From Anaerolineales bacterium UBA2317 (GTDB lineage: Bacteria; Chloroflexota; Anaerolineae; Anaerolineales; Villigracilaceae), in contig DDVH01000004.1 in NCBI GenBank assembly GCA_002345215.1, forward strand, positions 35,364 through 99,363: a stretch of DNA of 64,000 bases. The letters run 5' to 3'. This document shows, in pieces, positions 33,036 through 41,489 of this stretch. The notes below the pieces were generated by a model. It had not been told where the DNA came from. It did no database searches and worked only from the letters and a program-made list of their open reading frames with translations. Numbering within the stretch: the stretch's first letter is position 1; each line of letters starts with the position of its first letter. A program made the translations under genes and the position numbers.

Positions 33036-33494
33036 CTATTTTAGTTTCTTGCTTTCCTCTTGCCATAAACTTGTAAATTTTTCAAAGACATCCGCAATGA
33101 TTTCCAGTTCTTCTTCTGAATAACTGGAAATCAATTTGTCTTGTGCGTTTCTTGCGGATGCAAACCATGATGCGGCTTTTTCAGCACTTGATTCTGCGGC
33201 GGCGATTAAAGTCCCGCGTCGGTCATTAGGATTTGGTCGCCTCTCGATTAATCCAGCCTGTTCCAGCCTATCAAGCATTGCAGTCGTTGCCCCAGAAGTG
33301 AGACCTGTATGTTTAGCAAGTTCGGAAGGGGAGGTGGTGCCTTTGAGAAATAAAAGCCTCAGACATTCCATATCCGTTACATTGAGTCCAGCCCATTCGC
33401 TAACTGCGTTTCGGAAAAGTGTTAAGTGAATCCCATATTCTGCCACTGCTTTCAGGGCTCGTTTCTTTAAGTCTGTTTTTTTAGCATTGCTCAT
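33036..33494 (-). CDS. MarR-family transcriptional regulator
   Basis: A 152-residue winged-helix regulator: LNVTDMECLRLLFLKGTTSP, SELAKHTGLTSGATTAMLDRL as recognition helix, and the wing ERRPNPNDRRGTLI. MarR proteins respond to small aromatic compounds and typically control divergent efflux or oxidoreductase genes. It converges with the VOC gene and is divergent from the DUF1801-like gene at 33608. Confidence 0.93.
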   Translation of the reverse strand: MSNAKKTDLKKRALKAVAEYGIHLTLFRNAVSEWAGLNVTDMECLRLLFLKGTTSPSELAKHTGLTSGATTAMLDRLEQAGLIERRPNPNDRRGTLIAAAESSAEKAASWFASARNAQDKLISSYSEEELEIIADVFEKFTSLWQEESKKLK

Positions 33495-33525
33495 CGTAAC
33501 TCGCTTTCAGGCGTGTGTTGTACCC

Positions 33526-33562
33526 TTGACATTATCTTTATTATAAAGTATCTTTATTATAT
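33526..33562. promoter_or_regulatory. Divergent promoter with repeated ATCTTTATTAT
   Basis: TTGACA at 33526-33531 is followed by two copies of ATCTTTATTAT 16 bases apart, with an imperfect dyad (ATAAAG-TAT-CTTTAT) at 33543-33557. TATAAT is present on the minus strand for the MarR gene. This is a plausible MarR autoregulation site. Confidence 0.5.
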
Positions 33563-33607
33563 AACTAAACTCGTTTTGACGCAAGGTTATAAAATAAGGA
33601 GATTATT

Positions 33608-34057
33608 ATGAGTCCAAAGAAAGTGACTGAAAAATCCAAAGTGTGGTCGGATGAAGAAAAAGCTGCCATGCGAGAGCGTGCCAAAGAAATGAAAGCAGAG
33701 GCGCGAGCAAACAAGAATCGCGATGAAGGCGAAAAAATGATATTCGCGGCAATCGCCAAAATGCCCGAACCAGACCGTTCTATGGCGAAACGAATACATG
33801 AAATTGTGACAAAGAACGCGCCAGAGCTGATGCCAAAAACTTGGTACGGAATGCCTGCCTATGCAGATAAAGATGGAAAGGTGATTTGTTTCTTCCAAGC
33901 GGCAAGTAAGTTTAGTGTCAGATACTCCACATTTGGCTTTCAACCAGATGCAAAAATTGACGAAGGCAACATGTGGGCGGCATCTTGGGCAATCATCAAG
34001 TTGACCTCCGCTGAAGAGTCAAAGATTGCGGTGCTTGTTAAGAAGGCAGTCAGTTAA
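33608..34057 (+). CDS. DUF1801-like protein
   Basis: A 149-residue protein with a charged, probably helical N-terminus (about 1-45, EEKAAMRERAKEMKAEARAN) and a DUF1801-like domain (MAKRIHEIVTKNAPELMPKT, YGMPAYADKDGKVICFFQAA). TAAGGAG precedes the ATG. It is divergent from the MarR gene and a likely target of it. Function unknown. Confidence 0.82.
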   Translation: MSPKKVTEKSKVWSDEEKAAMRERAKEMKAEARANKNRDEGEKMIFAAIAKMPEPDRSMAKRIHEIVTKNAPELMPKTWYGMPAYADKDGKVICFFQAASKFSVRYSTFGFQPDAKIDEGNMWAASWAIIKLTSAEESKIAVLVKKAVS

Positions 34058-34094
34058 ACTCAAAAATCAGCAAGTCAAATCTTTTTGCACCATC

Positions 34095-34132
34095 TTAGCC
34101 ACAGAGATTAAGTATGTCTCTGTGGCTAAATT
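34095..34132 (+). terminator. TTAGCCACAGAGA hairpin, likely terminator
   Basis: TTAGCCACAGAGA and TCTCTGTGGCTAA form a perfect 13-bp stem followed by ATTTT. The stem core is the same dispersed word as at 14545. It ends the 33608 gene transcript. Confidence 0.75.
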
Positions 34133-34165
34133 TTCGATTATGATTGTTGGTCTTGCGTTTCCATC

Positions 34166-34195
34166 TTGACGGTTTTAGAATATATGTTCTATAAT
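34166..34195 (+). promoter_or_regulatory. Promoter C with dyad TAGAATATATGTTCTA
   Basis: TTGACG (34166-34171), an 18-base spacer and TATAAT (34190-34195) precede the FAD oxidase gene. The dyad at 34176-34191 lies exactly as in promoters A and B, with its last two bases in the -10. The half-sites are GAAT and GTTC, close to a Gram-positive LexA box. Confidence 0.85.
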
Positions 34196-34245
34196 TAGTC
34201 CTTCACCAAAAAATTGGTTTAACGTACACAAAATTAGGAGAATAC

Positions 34246-35598
34246 ATGGCAACCAAACTTTCAATTACAAAACTTCGCAAAATTTTCAAACATATCATCA
34301 CCCCCAAAGATGTTGATTATGAAAAAGCACGAACAGTCGTGCCTGGTGATATTAATCGCCGACCTGCTGTCATTATCAAAGTTACAAATGCAAATGAAGT
34401 GGCTCAAGTCATTTCGCTTGCTAAAGAAACAGGGCTAGAACTTGCCATTCGTAGTGGTGGTCATAGCATGTATAGCACCACTGAAGGTGGCATTGTTTTA
34501 GACCTTTCCTTAATGAAGAATATCCAAATTGATACCAATACAAAAACTGCTTGGGCTGAGTCTGGTTTAACGGCTTCTGAATATACGACCGCAACGCTTG
34601 CACATGGTCTCGCCACAGGTTTTGGTGATACAGGTTCCGTTGGCATTGGTGGCATTACGCTGGGTGGTGGTGTTGGTTATCTCGTTCGTAAACATGGACT
34701 CACAATTGATAATTTGCTCGCCGCAGAAATTGCCACAGCCGACGGAAATATTTTACAAATTGATGAAACCAATCATGCCGATTTATTTTGGGCGATTCGC
34801 GGCGGTGGCGGAAACTTTGGTGTTGTAACCAAATTCAAATTTCAATTACAGGATTTGACTCAAGCTTATGGCGGGATATTAGTTCTTCCCGCTACACCTG
34901 ACACAATCGCTTCTTTCTTAAGGGAAGCTGATTCTGCTCCCGAAGCATTATCCACCATTGCGAATGTGATGCCCGCTCCGCCGATGCCATTTTTAGCAGA
35001 AGAACATCATGGCAAAATTATCATCTTCGCGATGATGTGTTATGCAGGTGATGCAACTGAAGGTGAAAAGGTAATGCAACCATTCCGTAACATTGCAACA
35101 CCATTAGCCGACATGCTTCACCCCATGAGTTATGCAGAATTATTCCCACTCGAAGAAGGTGAATATCATCCCATTGCGGCGGGAAGAACGATGTTCTTAG
35201 ATTATGTAGATGCATCAGTTGCTGAAACCATTTTGAGTCACTTAAGCAAAGCCACAGGTATGATGTCCGTGACTCAATTACGAGTCTTAGGTGGTGCAAT
35301 GAGTCGCGTGCCAGTGGATGCGACTGCCTATGCACATCGTAAGTCCAAGATTATGGCGAACTTGGCTGTGTTGTATGAAGATATTAATGAAAAATCAAAA
35401 CATGAAGCATGGGTAGATGAATTTCAGAACGCCATTCAACAAAGTGACAAAGGCGCGTATGTCAACTTCATCAACACTGTCGGTGAGGATGAACTCAACG
35501 CGGCATACCCAGCTTCCACCTTAGAAAAGATGCGTCAAGTCAAAGCGAAATATGACCCTGAGAATCTGTTCAAGATAAATCAAAATATCAAACCGTAA
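34246..35598 (+). CDS. Berberine-bridge-type FAD-linked oxidase
   Basis: A 450-residue oxidase of the PCMH/BBE family. The FAD-binding domain has AIRSGGHSMYSTTEGGIVLD, where H73 is the expected histidyl-FAD residue, and GSVGIGGITLGGGVGYLVR. The cysteine that gives many relatives a second flavin bond is a threonine here (GDTGSVG). The C-terminus KYDPENLFKINQNIKP is the BBE tail. Relatives oxidise sugars, alkaloids or reduced quinone drugs; McrA of mitomycin resistance belongs to this family. AGGAG lies before the start. It leads an operon with the UvrA-like ATPase and the MFS transporter. Confidence 0.9.
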   Translation: MATKLSITKLRKIFKHIITPKDVDYEKARTVVPGDINRRPAVIIKVTNANEVAQVISLAKETGLELAIRSGGHSMYSTTEGGIVLDLSLMKNIQIDTNTKTAWAESGLTASEYTTATLAHGLATGFGDTGSVGIGGITLGGGVGYLVRKHGLTIDNLLAAEIATADGNILQIDETNHADLFWAIRGGGGNFGVVTKFKFQLQDLTQAYGGILVLPATPDTIASFLREADSAPEALSTIANVMPAPPMPFLAEEHHGKIIIFAMMCYAGDATEGEKVMQPFRNIATPLADMLHPMSYAELFPLEEGEYHPIAAGRTMFLDYVDASVAETILSHLSKATGMMSVTQLRVLGGAMSRVPVDATAYAHRKSKIMANLAVLYEDINEKSKHEAWVDEFQNAIQQSDKGAYVNFINTVGEDELNAAYPASTLEKMRQVKAKYDPENLFKINQNIKP

Positions 35599-35607
35599 AG
35601 AGGAATC

Positions 35608-37857
35608 ATGACCCAAGAATTTATTGAGATTCGAAATGCGCGTGAGAATAACCTGAAAAATGTTTCTTTGAAAATTCCAAAGAGGAAGATAACTATTTTT
35701 ACAGGTGTTTCTGGTTCTGGAAAATCTTCGATTGTGTTTGACACGATTGCAACCGAAGCGCAAAGATTGCTGAATGAAAACTTCAGCATGTTTGTTCGCA
35801 ACTTTTTACCGAAATATCCTCAACCTGATGCTGACTCAATTGAAAACTTGAGCATGTCTGTTGTTGTTGACCAAAAGCAACTCGGTGGTGGTTCACATTC
35901 CACAGTTGGCACTGCAACGGATATTTATACGCTTTTGCGTTTGTTGTTTTCACGAATCGGCAAACCGCATGTTGGACCTGCTTATATGTTTGGGTTTAAC
36001 AATCCGCAAGGCATGTGCCCAAACTGTAATGGCTTAGGTCGCAAACTTGATGTAGACATGGATAAATTTTTGGATACATCAAAATCATTAAATGAAGGCG
36101 CGATTTTATTCGGAGAATATGCGGTGAATAGTTGGGGTTGGAGTTTGCTGATTAATACAAAACTTTTTGACCCTGATAAAAAGTTATCCAAATACACTGC
36201 CAAAGAAATGGATGCACTTTTACATCATCCACCCATGAAAGTGAAAACGAATGTGGGGGCAAAAGATTTCAACATGACCTTTAGTGGCATTGTTGACCAA
36301 TTTACAAATAAATATATCAAGCGCGATTTGAAGACCATGTCCGAACGGACTCAAAAACAAATTGAGCCGTTTATGACTATGGGTCCATGTTCGGAATGTA
36401 AAGGCGCAAGGTTGAGTCAAACGATTTTGAAAAGCAAAATTAACGGCTATAACATTGCAGACATGGCAAGCATGGAAATCACAGAATTGATTAAAGTGGT
36501 GAAGGGAATCAAAGAACCTGTTGCCGCTTCGATGGTCAAAACGTTGGCTGAAAGATTACAGCATCTAGTAGATATTGGTCTGGAATATTTAAGTCTGAAC
36601 CGCGAGACGGATACATTGTCTGGTGGTGAATCACAACGCGTAAAAATCGTCAAACATTTAAGTAGCAGTCTCACGGATGTAATGTATATCTTCGATGAAC
36701 CAAGTGTTGGGCTACATCCGCGTGATGTGCATCGCATGAATGAGTTATTGCAAAAATTAAGAGATAAAGGAAACACAGTTATCGTTGTGGAGCATGACCC
36801 AGATGTCATCAAGGCGGCAGACCATATTGTTGATGTAGGACCAAAAGCGGGCAAGCATGGAGGCGAAATTGTCTATGAAGGCAGTTATGCGAATCTGCTC
36901 AAAGCCAAAACGTTGACGGGTACTCACATCAAAGAAAAAATTTCTCTCAAAGATAACTTTCGTGAACCTAATGGAAAACTTCCAATTAAGAATGCCAAAG
37001 CCAATAATTTAAAAAATGTCAGTGTGGATATTCCAACTGGAGTATTAACTGTAGTGACGGGTGTTGCTGGCTCTGGAAAAAGTTCTTTGATTCATGAAGT
37101 CTTTTTGAAACAACACGAGGATGCGATTGTGATTGACCAATCGGCTGTGGGTGTCAATAGCCGTTCAAACCCTGCCACATACACAGGTATTATGGATGAT
37201 ATTCGCAAAGCCTTTGCAAGTGCCAATAAAGTGCAACCCGCTTTGTTTAGTTTTAATTCCAAAGGTGCGTGCGAAAATTGTCAGGGACTTGGTGTTGTTT
37301 ATACTGACCTTGCATTTCTGAGCGAAGCAAAACTTCCATGCGAAGTATGCGAAGGCAAACGTTTCAAAGATGAAGTCTTGAAATACAAATTCAATGGAAA
37401 AAATATTTCAGAAGTTTTGTCTATGAATGTGGCACAGGCGTTGGAATATTTTGAAATTAAAGAAGTCAAACGCATCTTACAAGCCATGAGTGATGTTGGT
37501 TTGGATTATTTGAGCTTAGGTCAACCACTTAGCACATTATCTGGTGGTGAATGTCAGAGAATCAAACTTGCCAGTGAGTTACATAAAAAAGGAAGCATCT
37601 ATATCATGGATGAACCCACTACGGGTTTGCACATGTCTGATATTGGACATTTACTGGAAGTGATGAACCGCCTCGTAGATACGGGCAACACGGTCATCGT
37701 GATTGAGCATAATCTACACGTCATCAAAAATGCGGATTGGATTATTGATATGGGTCCCGAAGGCGGAAGCAAAGGCGGAGAAGTCATTTTCACTGGCACA
37801 CCCAAGCAGTTATTAAGTGTGAAGCGTTCGTTGACGAGTCAATATATAAAGAATTAA
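35608..37857 (+). CDS. UvrA-like ABC ATPase (UvrA2/DrrC type)
   Basis: A 749-residue twin ABC ATPase of the UvrA family. First cassette: Walker A TGVSGSGKSSIVFDTI, signature LSGGESQRVKIVKHL and Walker B IYFDEPS-like (MYIFDEPSVGLHPRD). Second: TGVAGSGKSSLIHEV, LSGGECQRIKLASEL and YIMDEPTTGLHMSD. Zinc-type CxxC pairs occur at CPNCNGLG, CSECKGAR, CENCQGLG and CEVCEGKRF. It is about 190 residues shorter than canonical UvrA, fitting the shorter UvrA2/DrrC group linked to drug-DNA tolerance rather than core excision repair. It begins nine bases after the oxidase. Confidence 0.9.
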   Translation: MTQEFIEIRNARENNLKNVSLKIPKRKITIFTGVSGSGKSSIVFDTIATEAQRLLNENFSMFVRNFLPKYPQPDADSIENLSMSVVVDQKQLGGGSHSTVGTATDIYTLLRLLFSRIGKPHVGPAYMFGFNNPQGMCPNCNGLGRKLDVDMDKFLDTSKSLNEGAILFGEYAVNSWGWSLLINTKLFDPDKKLSKYTAKEMDALLHHPPMKVKTNVGAKDFNMTFSGIVDQFTNKYIKRDLKTMSERTQKQIEPFMTMGPCSECKGARLSQTILKSKINGYNIADMASMEITELIKVVKGIKEPVAASMVKTLAERLQHLVDIGLEYLSLNRETDTLSGGESQRVKIVKHLSSSLTDVMYIFDEPSVGLHPRDVHRMNELLQKLRDKGNTVIVVEHDPDVIKAADHIVDVGPKAGKHGGEIVYEGSYANLLKAKTLTGTHIKEKISLKDNFREPNGKLPIKNAKANNLKNVSVDIPTGVLTVVTGVAGSGKSSLIHEVFLKQHEDAIVIDQSAVGVNSRSNPATYTGIMDDIRKAFASANKVQPALFSFNSKGACENCQGLGVVYTDLAFLSEAKLPCEVCEGKRFKDEVLKYKFNGKNISEVLSMNVAQALEYFEIKEVKRILQAMSDVGLDYLSLGQPLSTLSGGECQRIKLASELHKKGSIYIMDEPTTGLHMSDIGHLLEVMNRLVDTGNTVIVIEHNLHVIKNADWIIDMGPEGGSKGGEVIFTGTPKQLLSVKRSLTSQYIKN

Positions 37858-37859
37858 GT

Positions 37860-37928
37860 ATGGAATCGTCCATCCTGCTGGCGTATTTCGGAAGCAAGCT
37901 CCCTGACTCCCAAAAAAGGAAACCATGA
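37860..37928 (+). CDS. Possible 22-codon upstream ORF coupled to the MFS gene
   Basis: A short frame MESSILLAYFGSKLPDSQK and four more codons runs from just after the UvrA-like stop to an ATGA overlap with the MFS start. No ribosome-binding site precedes it, but restart after the UvrA-like stop is possible. It uses GC-richer codons (CTG CTG GCG) than its neighbours. It could be a translational leader of the exporter or chance. Confidence 0.3.
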   Translation: MESSILLAYFGSKLPDSQKRKP

Positions 37929-39250
37929 AAACTTTTTATCAAATTTTAGGAAATACAGTTTTAGCCAACGTCACCAACATGACAGTTTGGTTTGCGATGA
38001 TATTTTTTATTTATCTTGAAACCAAATCAGTCACTGCAACATCAATTATTTCAGGTATTTATCTTGTATTGACAGCTTCATTAGGAATTTGGTTAGGAAG
38101 TCTTGTTGACCATAACAAGAAAAAGAATGTCATGATTCTTTCGGGTGTGATTTCGTTGATTATTTACATCATCGGGTTTGTGATGTACATTTCCCTTCCA
38201 GCCGAAACATGGAAAAACCCAACCAGTGTCCCTCTCTGGATTTTCAATGTACTTCTATTAGTTGGTGTAATTGCAGGCAACATCCGCTCCATTGCAGTGC
38301 CAACGCTTGTAACAATTTTAATTCCCGAAGATGATCGTGCCAAAGCCAATGGGCTTACAGGTACTGCATTTGGTATTGCGTTTTTAATTTGTTCTGCCAT
38401 CAGCGGTTTGCTCGTTGGTGCAGGTGGTATGTATTATGTTTTGATTCTCGGAATCTCGATGATGATTTTTTCAATTTTGCACATGTGGTTTTTACCGATT
38501 CCAGAAAAAGAAATCGTACATCTTGAACATCAACAAGGCAAAGTGGATTTACGCGGAACGTATGCAGTTGTGGTTGCAATTCCAGGTTTGATGGCGTTGA
38601 TTCTTTTCACCACCATCAACAACTTTTTAGGCGGCGCGTTTATGGGTTTAATGGATGCGTATGGTTTATCACTTGTTTCAGTTGAAACATGGGGTTTACT
38701 TTTCGCAGTCATCAGTTGTGGGTTCATCGTTGGTGGGCTTTACATTTCAAAATATGGTTTAGGAAGAAATCCGCTCGTTGCAATGTTTATTGCAAACATT
38801 ATCATTTGGATTATCTCCGCCGTCTTTACCATTCAACCTTCCATTGTTCTGCTTGCAGTGGGCATGTTCATTTATATAAGTGTTGTGCCATTTATCGAAG
38901 CCGCTGAGCAAACGATTTTACAAAAAGTTGTGCCACATGAAAGACAAGGACGAGTCTTTGGATTTGCACAAAGCATCGAACAATCTGCATCGCCTCTGAC
39001 TACGTTTCTAATTGGTCCAATCGCGGAGACATTTTTCATCCCTTTCATGACTACCGGCGCAGGCGTTGGATTAATCGGCTCATGGTTTGGCACTGGTATG
39101 GATCGTGGCATTGCCTTGGTATTTACTGTTACTGGTATCATCGGTTTAATCCTTACAATCTTTGCGATGAATACAAAATACTATAAATTACTTTCTAATA
39201 GATACATGCATGGTGCAAGTGAACCATTGCCTGAAGCAGAATTGGCTTAA
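37925..39250 (+). CDS. MFS transporter
   Basis: A 441-residue twelve-helix major facilitator. It shows the early loop LGSLVDHNKKKNVMILSG (motif A-like), DDRAKANGLTGTAFGIAFLI, and PHERQGRVFGFAQSIEQSAS in the second half. This pattern matches MFS exporters related to macrolide/multidrug efflux (MefA/DHA3-like). AAGGAAACC precedes the ATG. The cluster position suggests export of the compound handled by the oxidase and UvrA-like ATPase. Confidence 0.9.
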   Translation: MKTFYQILGNTVLANVTNMTVWFAMIFFIYLETKSVTATSIISGIYLVLTASLGIWLGSLVDHNKKKNVMILSGVISLIIYIIGFVMYISLPAETWKNPTSVPLWIFNVLLLVGVIAGNIRSIAVPTLVTILIPEDDRAKANGLTGTAFGIAFLICSAISGLLVGAGGMYYVLILGISMMIFSILHMWFLPIPEKEIVHLEHQQGKVDLRGTYAVVVAIPGLMALILFTTINNFLGGAFMGLMDAYGLSLVSVETWGLLFAVISCGFIVGGLYISKYGLGRNPLVAMFIANIIIWIISAVFTIQPSIVLLAVGMFIYISVVPFIEAAEQTILQKVVPHERQGRVFGFAQSIEQSASPLTTFLIGPIAETFFIPFMTTGAGVGLIGSWFGTGMDRGIALVFTVTGIIGLILTIFAMNTKYYKLLSNRYMHGASEPLPEAELA

Positions 39251-39253
39251 ATT

Positions 39254-39314
39254 GTAAGGGCGACCCATCAATGAAAATTAAGTCATTAAATTAAACATGA
39301 CGGGTCGCCCCTAC
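39254..39314. repeat. GTAAGGGCGACCC/GGGTCGCCCCTAC hairpin
   Basis: Arms GTAAGGGCGACCC (39254-39266) and GGGTCGCCCCTAC (39302-39314) flank an AT-rich loop between the MFS and HhH genes. It belongs to the GTAGGGGCGACC type of intergenic palindrome and has no coding potential. Confidence 0.75.
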
Positions 39315-39336
39315 GAATATGAAATAAGGAATTTTC

Positions 39337-39936
39337 ATGTCTACAAAAAAACAAGAATCTGATTTCCCAAAGATTGGCTCACCCGCCACTCGTGCATTGG
39401 AACACGAAGGCTATACTCAACTCAAACAGTTGACTAAACTCTCTGAAGCAGAGTTATCACAAATGCACGGAGTTGGACCCAAAGCAGTCCGTATTTTGAA
39501 AGAAGCTATGAAAGCAAAAGGATTGTCTTTCAAAGAATCAAAAGCAGGGGAGAAGTTAAAGAAGAAAGGTTCACCTGTCAGCCGTACAGATGCTGTAGAC
39601 AAATTTATGCTGGAGTTGAGTCACCCACTCACAGCGGAGGTAGAAACGGTAAGGTCTATCATCAAAGGTGTGGATAAAAATATCAATGAAGAAATTAAAT
39701 GGAAAGCCCCATCTTTCAATTACAAAGGTGAATATTTGGTGACGTTTAATTTGCGAGATACAAAAAGAATTCATCTTGTATTTCATAACCCGATGATTGC
39801 AAAAGTAAAAAGTGATTTGCTTGAAGGCGATTACAAAGATAGACGCATGACTTATTTTGCAGATATGAAAGATATCAAAACGAAACAAAAAGAATTGATT
39901 AAAGTTTTGAAAGATTTAATTAAATTGCAAAAGTAA
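39337..39936 (+). CDS. Helix-hairpin-helix plus DUF1801 fusion protein
   Basis: A 199-residue protein with two parts. Residues 8-70 form a helix-hairpin-helix module like the alpha-CTD or short HhH DNA-binding domains (GSPATRALEHEGYTQLKQL, then LSQMHGVGPKAVRILKEAM). Residues about 85-195 form a DUF1801 domain (EEIKWKAPSFNYKGEYLVTF, RRMTYFADMKDIKTKQ). The combination suggests a DNA-associated DUF1801 protein. GGAATTTTC precedes the start. Confidence 0.82.
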   Translation: MSTKKQESDFPKIGSPATRALEHEGYTQLKQLTKLSEAELSQMHGVGPKAVRILKEAMKAKGLSFKESKAGEKLKKKGSPVSRTDAVDKFMLELSHPLTAEVETVRSIIKGVDKNINEEIKWKAPSFNYKGEYLVTFNLRDTKRIHLVFHNPMIAKVKSDLLEGDYKDRRMTYFADMKDIKTKQKELIKVLKDLIKLQK

Positions 39937-39946
39937 TGAAAATTTT

Positions 39947-40492
39947 ATGGATAAAACAATTCGTACCCACTTTGATAACATCCGCTCAGATGACCCACAG
40001 GAACAAAACAAAGCCTATTATGCTTTGATAGATGCAACCGATAAACCTGTCGTTTGGGCTTATGAAGTTTGGGATGAATTATTTGAAGGCTTGAAACATA
40101 AAGATAATCATGTGCGTGCGATTTCTGCACAAGTGTTATCCAATTTAGCAAAGAGTGATACGAAAGAAAAAATGCTCAAAGATTTTGGAAAGTTGTTAGA
40201 TGTAACAAAAGATGAAAAATTTGTGACTGCACGGCATTGCTTGCAATCTTTGTGGAAGGTGGGTGTTGCAGGGAAAAAGCAACAAAAAGTTTACATAGAT
40301 GGCTTGGAAAAAAGATTCAAAGAATGCATCAAAGAGAAAAATGCTTCTTTGATTCGTTATGATATTTTGGTTTCCATGAAGATTGTTTATAATGAAGTGA
40401 AAGATGAAGGCATTAAAGAAAAAGCACTGGCTTTGATTGAAACTGAAAAAGACGCGAAATATCAAAAGAAATATAAAACGGTTTGGAAATAA
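39947..40492 (+). CDS. HEAT-repeat-like protein
   Basis: A 181-residue all-helical protein with HEAT-like repeats (KDNHVRAISAQVLSNLAKSD, KFVTARHCLQSLWKVGVAGK, RYDILVSMKIVYNEVKDE). No catalytic motif is visible. It starts ten bases after the HhH gene, so the two are probably co-translated. Function unknown. Confidence 0.75.
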   Translation: MDKTIRTHFDNIRSDDPQEQNKAYYALIDATDKPVVWAYEVWDELFEGLKHKDNHVRAISAQVLSNLAKSDTKEKMLKDFGKLLDVTKDEKFVTARHCLQSLWKVGVAGKKQQKVYIDGLEKRFKECIKEKNASLIRYDILVSMKIVYNEVKDEGIKEKALALIETEKDAKYQKKYKTVWK

Positions 40493-40493
40493 T

Positions 40494-40553
40494 GGACGAT
40501 AGACCTTTGACCATAGACCGTAATATATCGTCCACCGTCTACGGTCTATGGTC
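40494..40553. repeat. Interleaved inverted-repeat element (X-Y-X'-Y')
   Basis: Arms GGACGATA (40494-40501), GACCATAGACCGT (40509-40521), TATCGTCC (40526-40533) and ACGGTCTATGGTC (40541-40553) interleave. A degenerate relative (AGACCATAGACCATAAAACA and onwards) lies at 51700-51757 before ilvD. The exonuclease start follows 14 bases later. Confidence 0.85.
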
Positions 40554-40567
40554 GAAAAGGATAACCC

Positions 40568-41437
40568 ATGAAAATTCACTTGATTGACGGCACATACGAA
40601 TTATTCCGCGCACATTTTGGGGCTCCACCAAAAAAATCCATGAGCGGACAAGAAGTTGGCGCAACGCTTGGATTAATCCGCAGTTTGTTGATGTTATTGC
40701 AAACCGAAGGTGTGACTCATGTTGCTGTGGCATTTGACCATGTGATTGAATCGTTTCGTAACAAAATGTATGCAGGCTACAAAACAAGTGAAGGTGTTGA
40801 CCCAATTATCTTAAATCAATTTGAAATCGCTGAAAAAGCTGTCGCCGCTTTGGGCGTGCCTGTTTGGTCTATGGTCAAGTTTGAAGCGGATGATGCCATT
40901 GCAACGGCGGTTACAAAATTCAGAAAAGAAAAATCTGTCGAGCAAGTTATTATCTGTTCTGTGGATAAAGATTTGACTCAAATGGTGGAAGGCAAAAAAG
41001 TCATTTGTTGGGACAGAAGACGTGAAATTCTTCTGGATGAAAAAGGTGTGGTGGAAAAATTTGGTGTGAAGCCAGAATCGATTCCCGATTACCTTGCTTT
41101 GGTAGGTGACTCAGCAGATGGCTACCCCGGCATCAAAGGTTGGGGAGAAAAATCAACTTCAACTATTTTGGCGAAATATAAACATATTGAAGCGATTCCC
41201 AAAGACCCAAAGAAAATTCCGTTAAGTTTAGGGCGTGCTACAACTCTTTTAGAAAACTTGCAAGCGAATTATAAAGATGCTTTGTTGTTTAGAGAATTAT
41301 CTACACTTCGACAAGATGTGCCATTAAAGGAAAGTTTGAAAGATTTGGAATGGAGAGGGGCTACTGAAAAATTTAAGAGAGTGTGCGTTGAGTTGAGAGA
41401 AGGGAGAATTGTAGAACGGGTCAAGAAGTGGCGGTAA
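40568..41437 (+). CDS. 5'-3' exonuclease (PolI N-terminal-domain/FEN-like)
   Basis: A 289-residue stand-alone flap-type nuclease. It opens MKIHLIDGTYELFRAHFG with the first metal aspartate, has VAVAFDHVIESFRNKMYAGY, the acidic cluster KFEADDAIATAV and SVDKDLTQMVEG, and the helix-hairpin-helix LVGDSADGYPGIKGWGEKS. Such enzymes trim flaps in repair and replication. Its place at the end of the accessory block fits a DNA-repair theme. AAAAGGATAACCC precedes the ATG. Confidence 0.93.
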   Translation: MKIHLIDGTYELFRAHFGAPPKKSMSGQEVGATLGLIRSLLMLLQTEGVTHVAVAFDHVIESFRNKMYAGYKTSEGVDPIILNQFEIAEKAVAALGVPVWSMVKFEADDAIATAVTKFRKEKSVEQVIICSVDKDLTQMVEGKKVICWDRRREILLDEKGVVEKFGVKPESIPDYLALVGDSADGYPGIKGWGEKSTSTILAKYKHIEAIPKDPKKIPLSLGRATTLLENLQANYKDALLFRELSTLRQDVPLKESLKDLEWRGATEKFKRVCVELREGRIVERVKKWR

Positions 41438-41489
41438 ATAACTTAATTACTTGTAAAAATCCATAAGAGGAACTTAAATAAAACTATAT

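Noticed and set aside
35608..37857. Canonical excision-repair UvrA
   Set aside because: It is about 190 residues shorter than UvrA and sits in an oxidase-exporter operon; the short UvrA2/DrrC type fits better. The rest of the genome was not available to exclude it fully.
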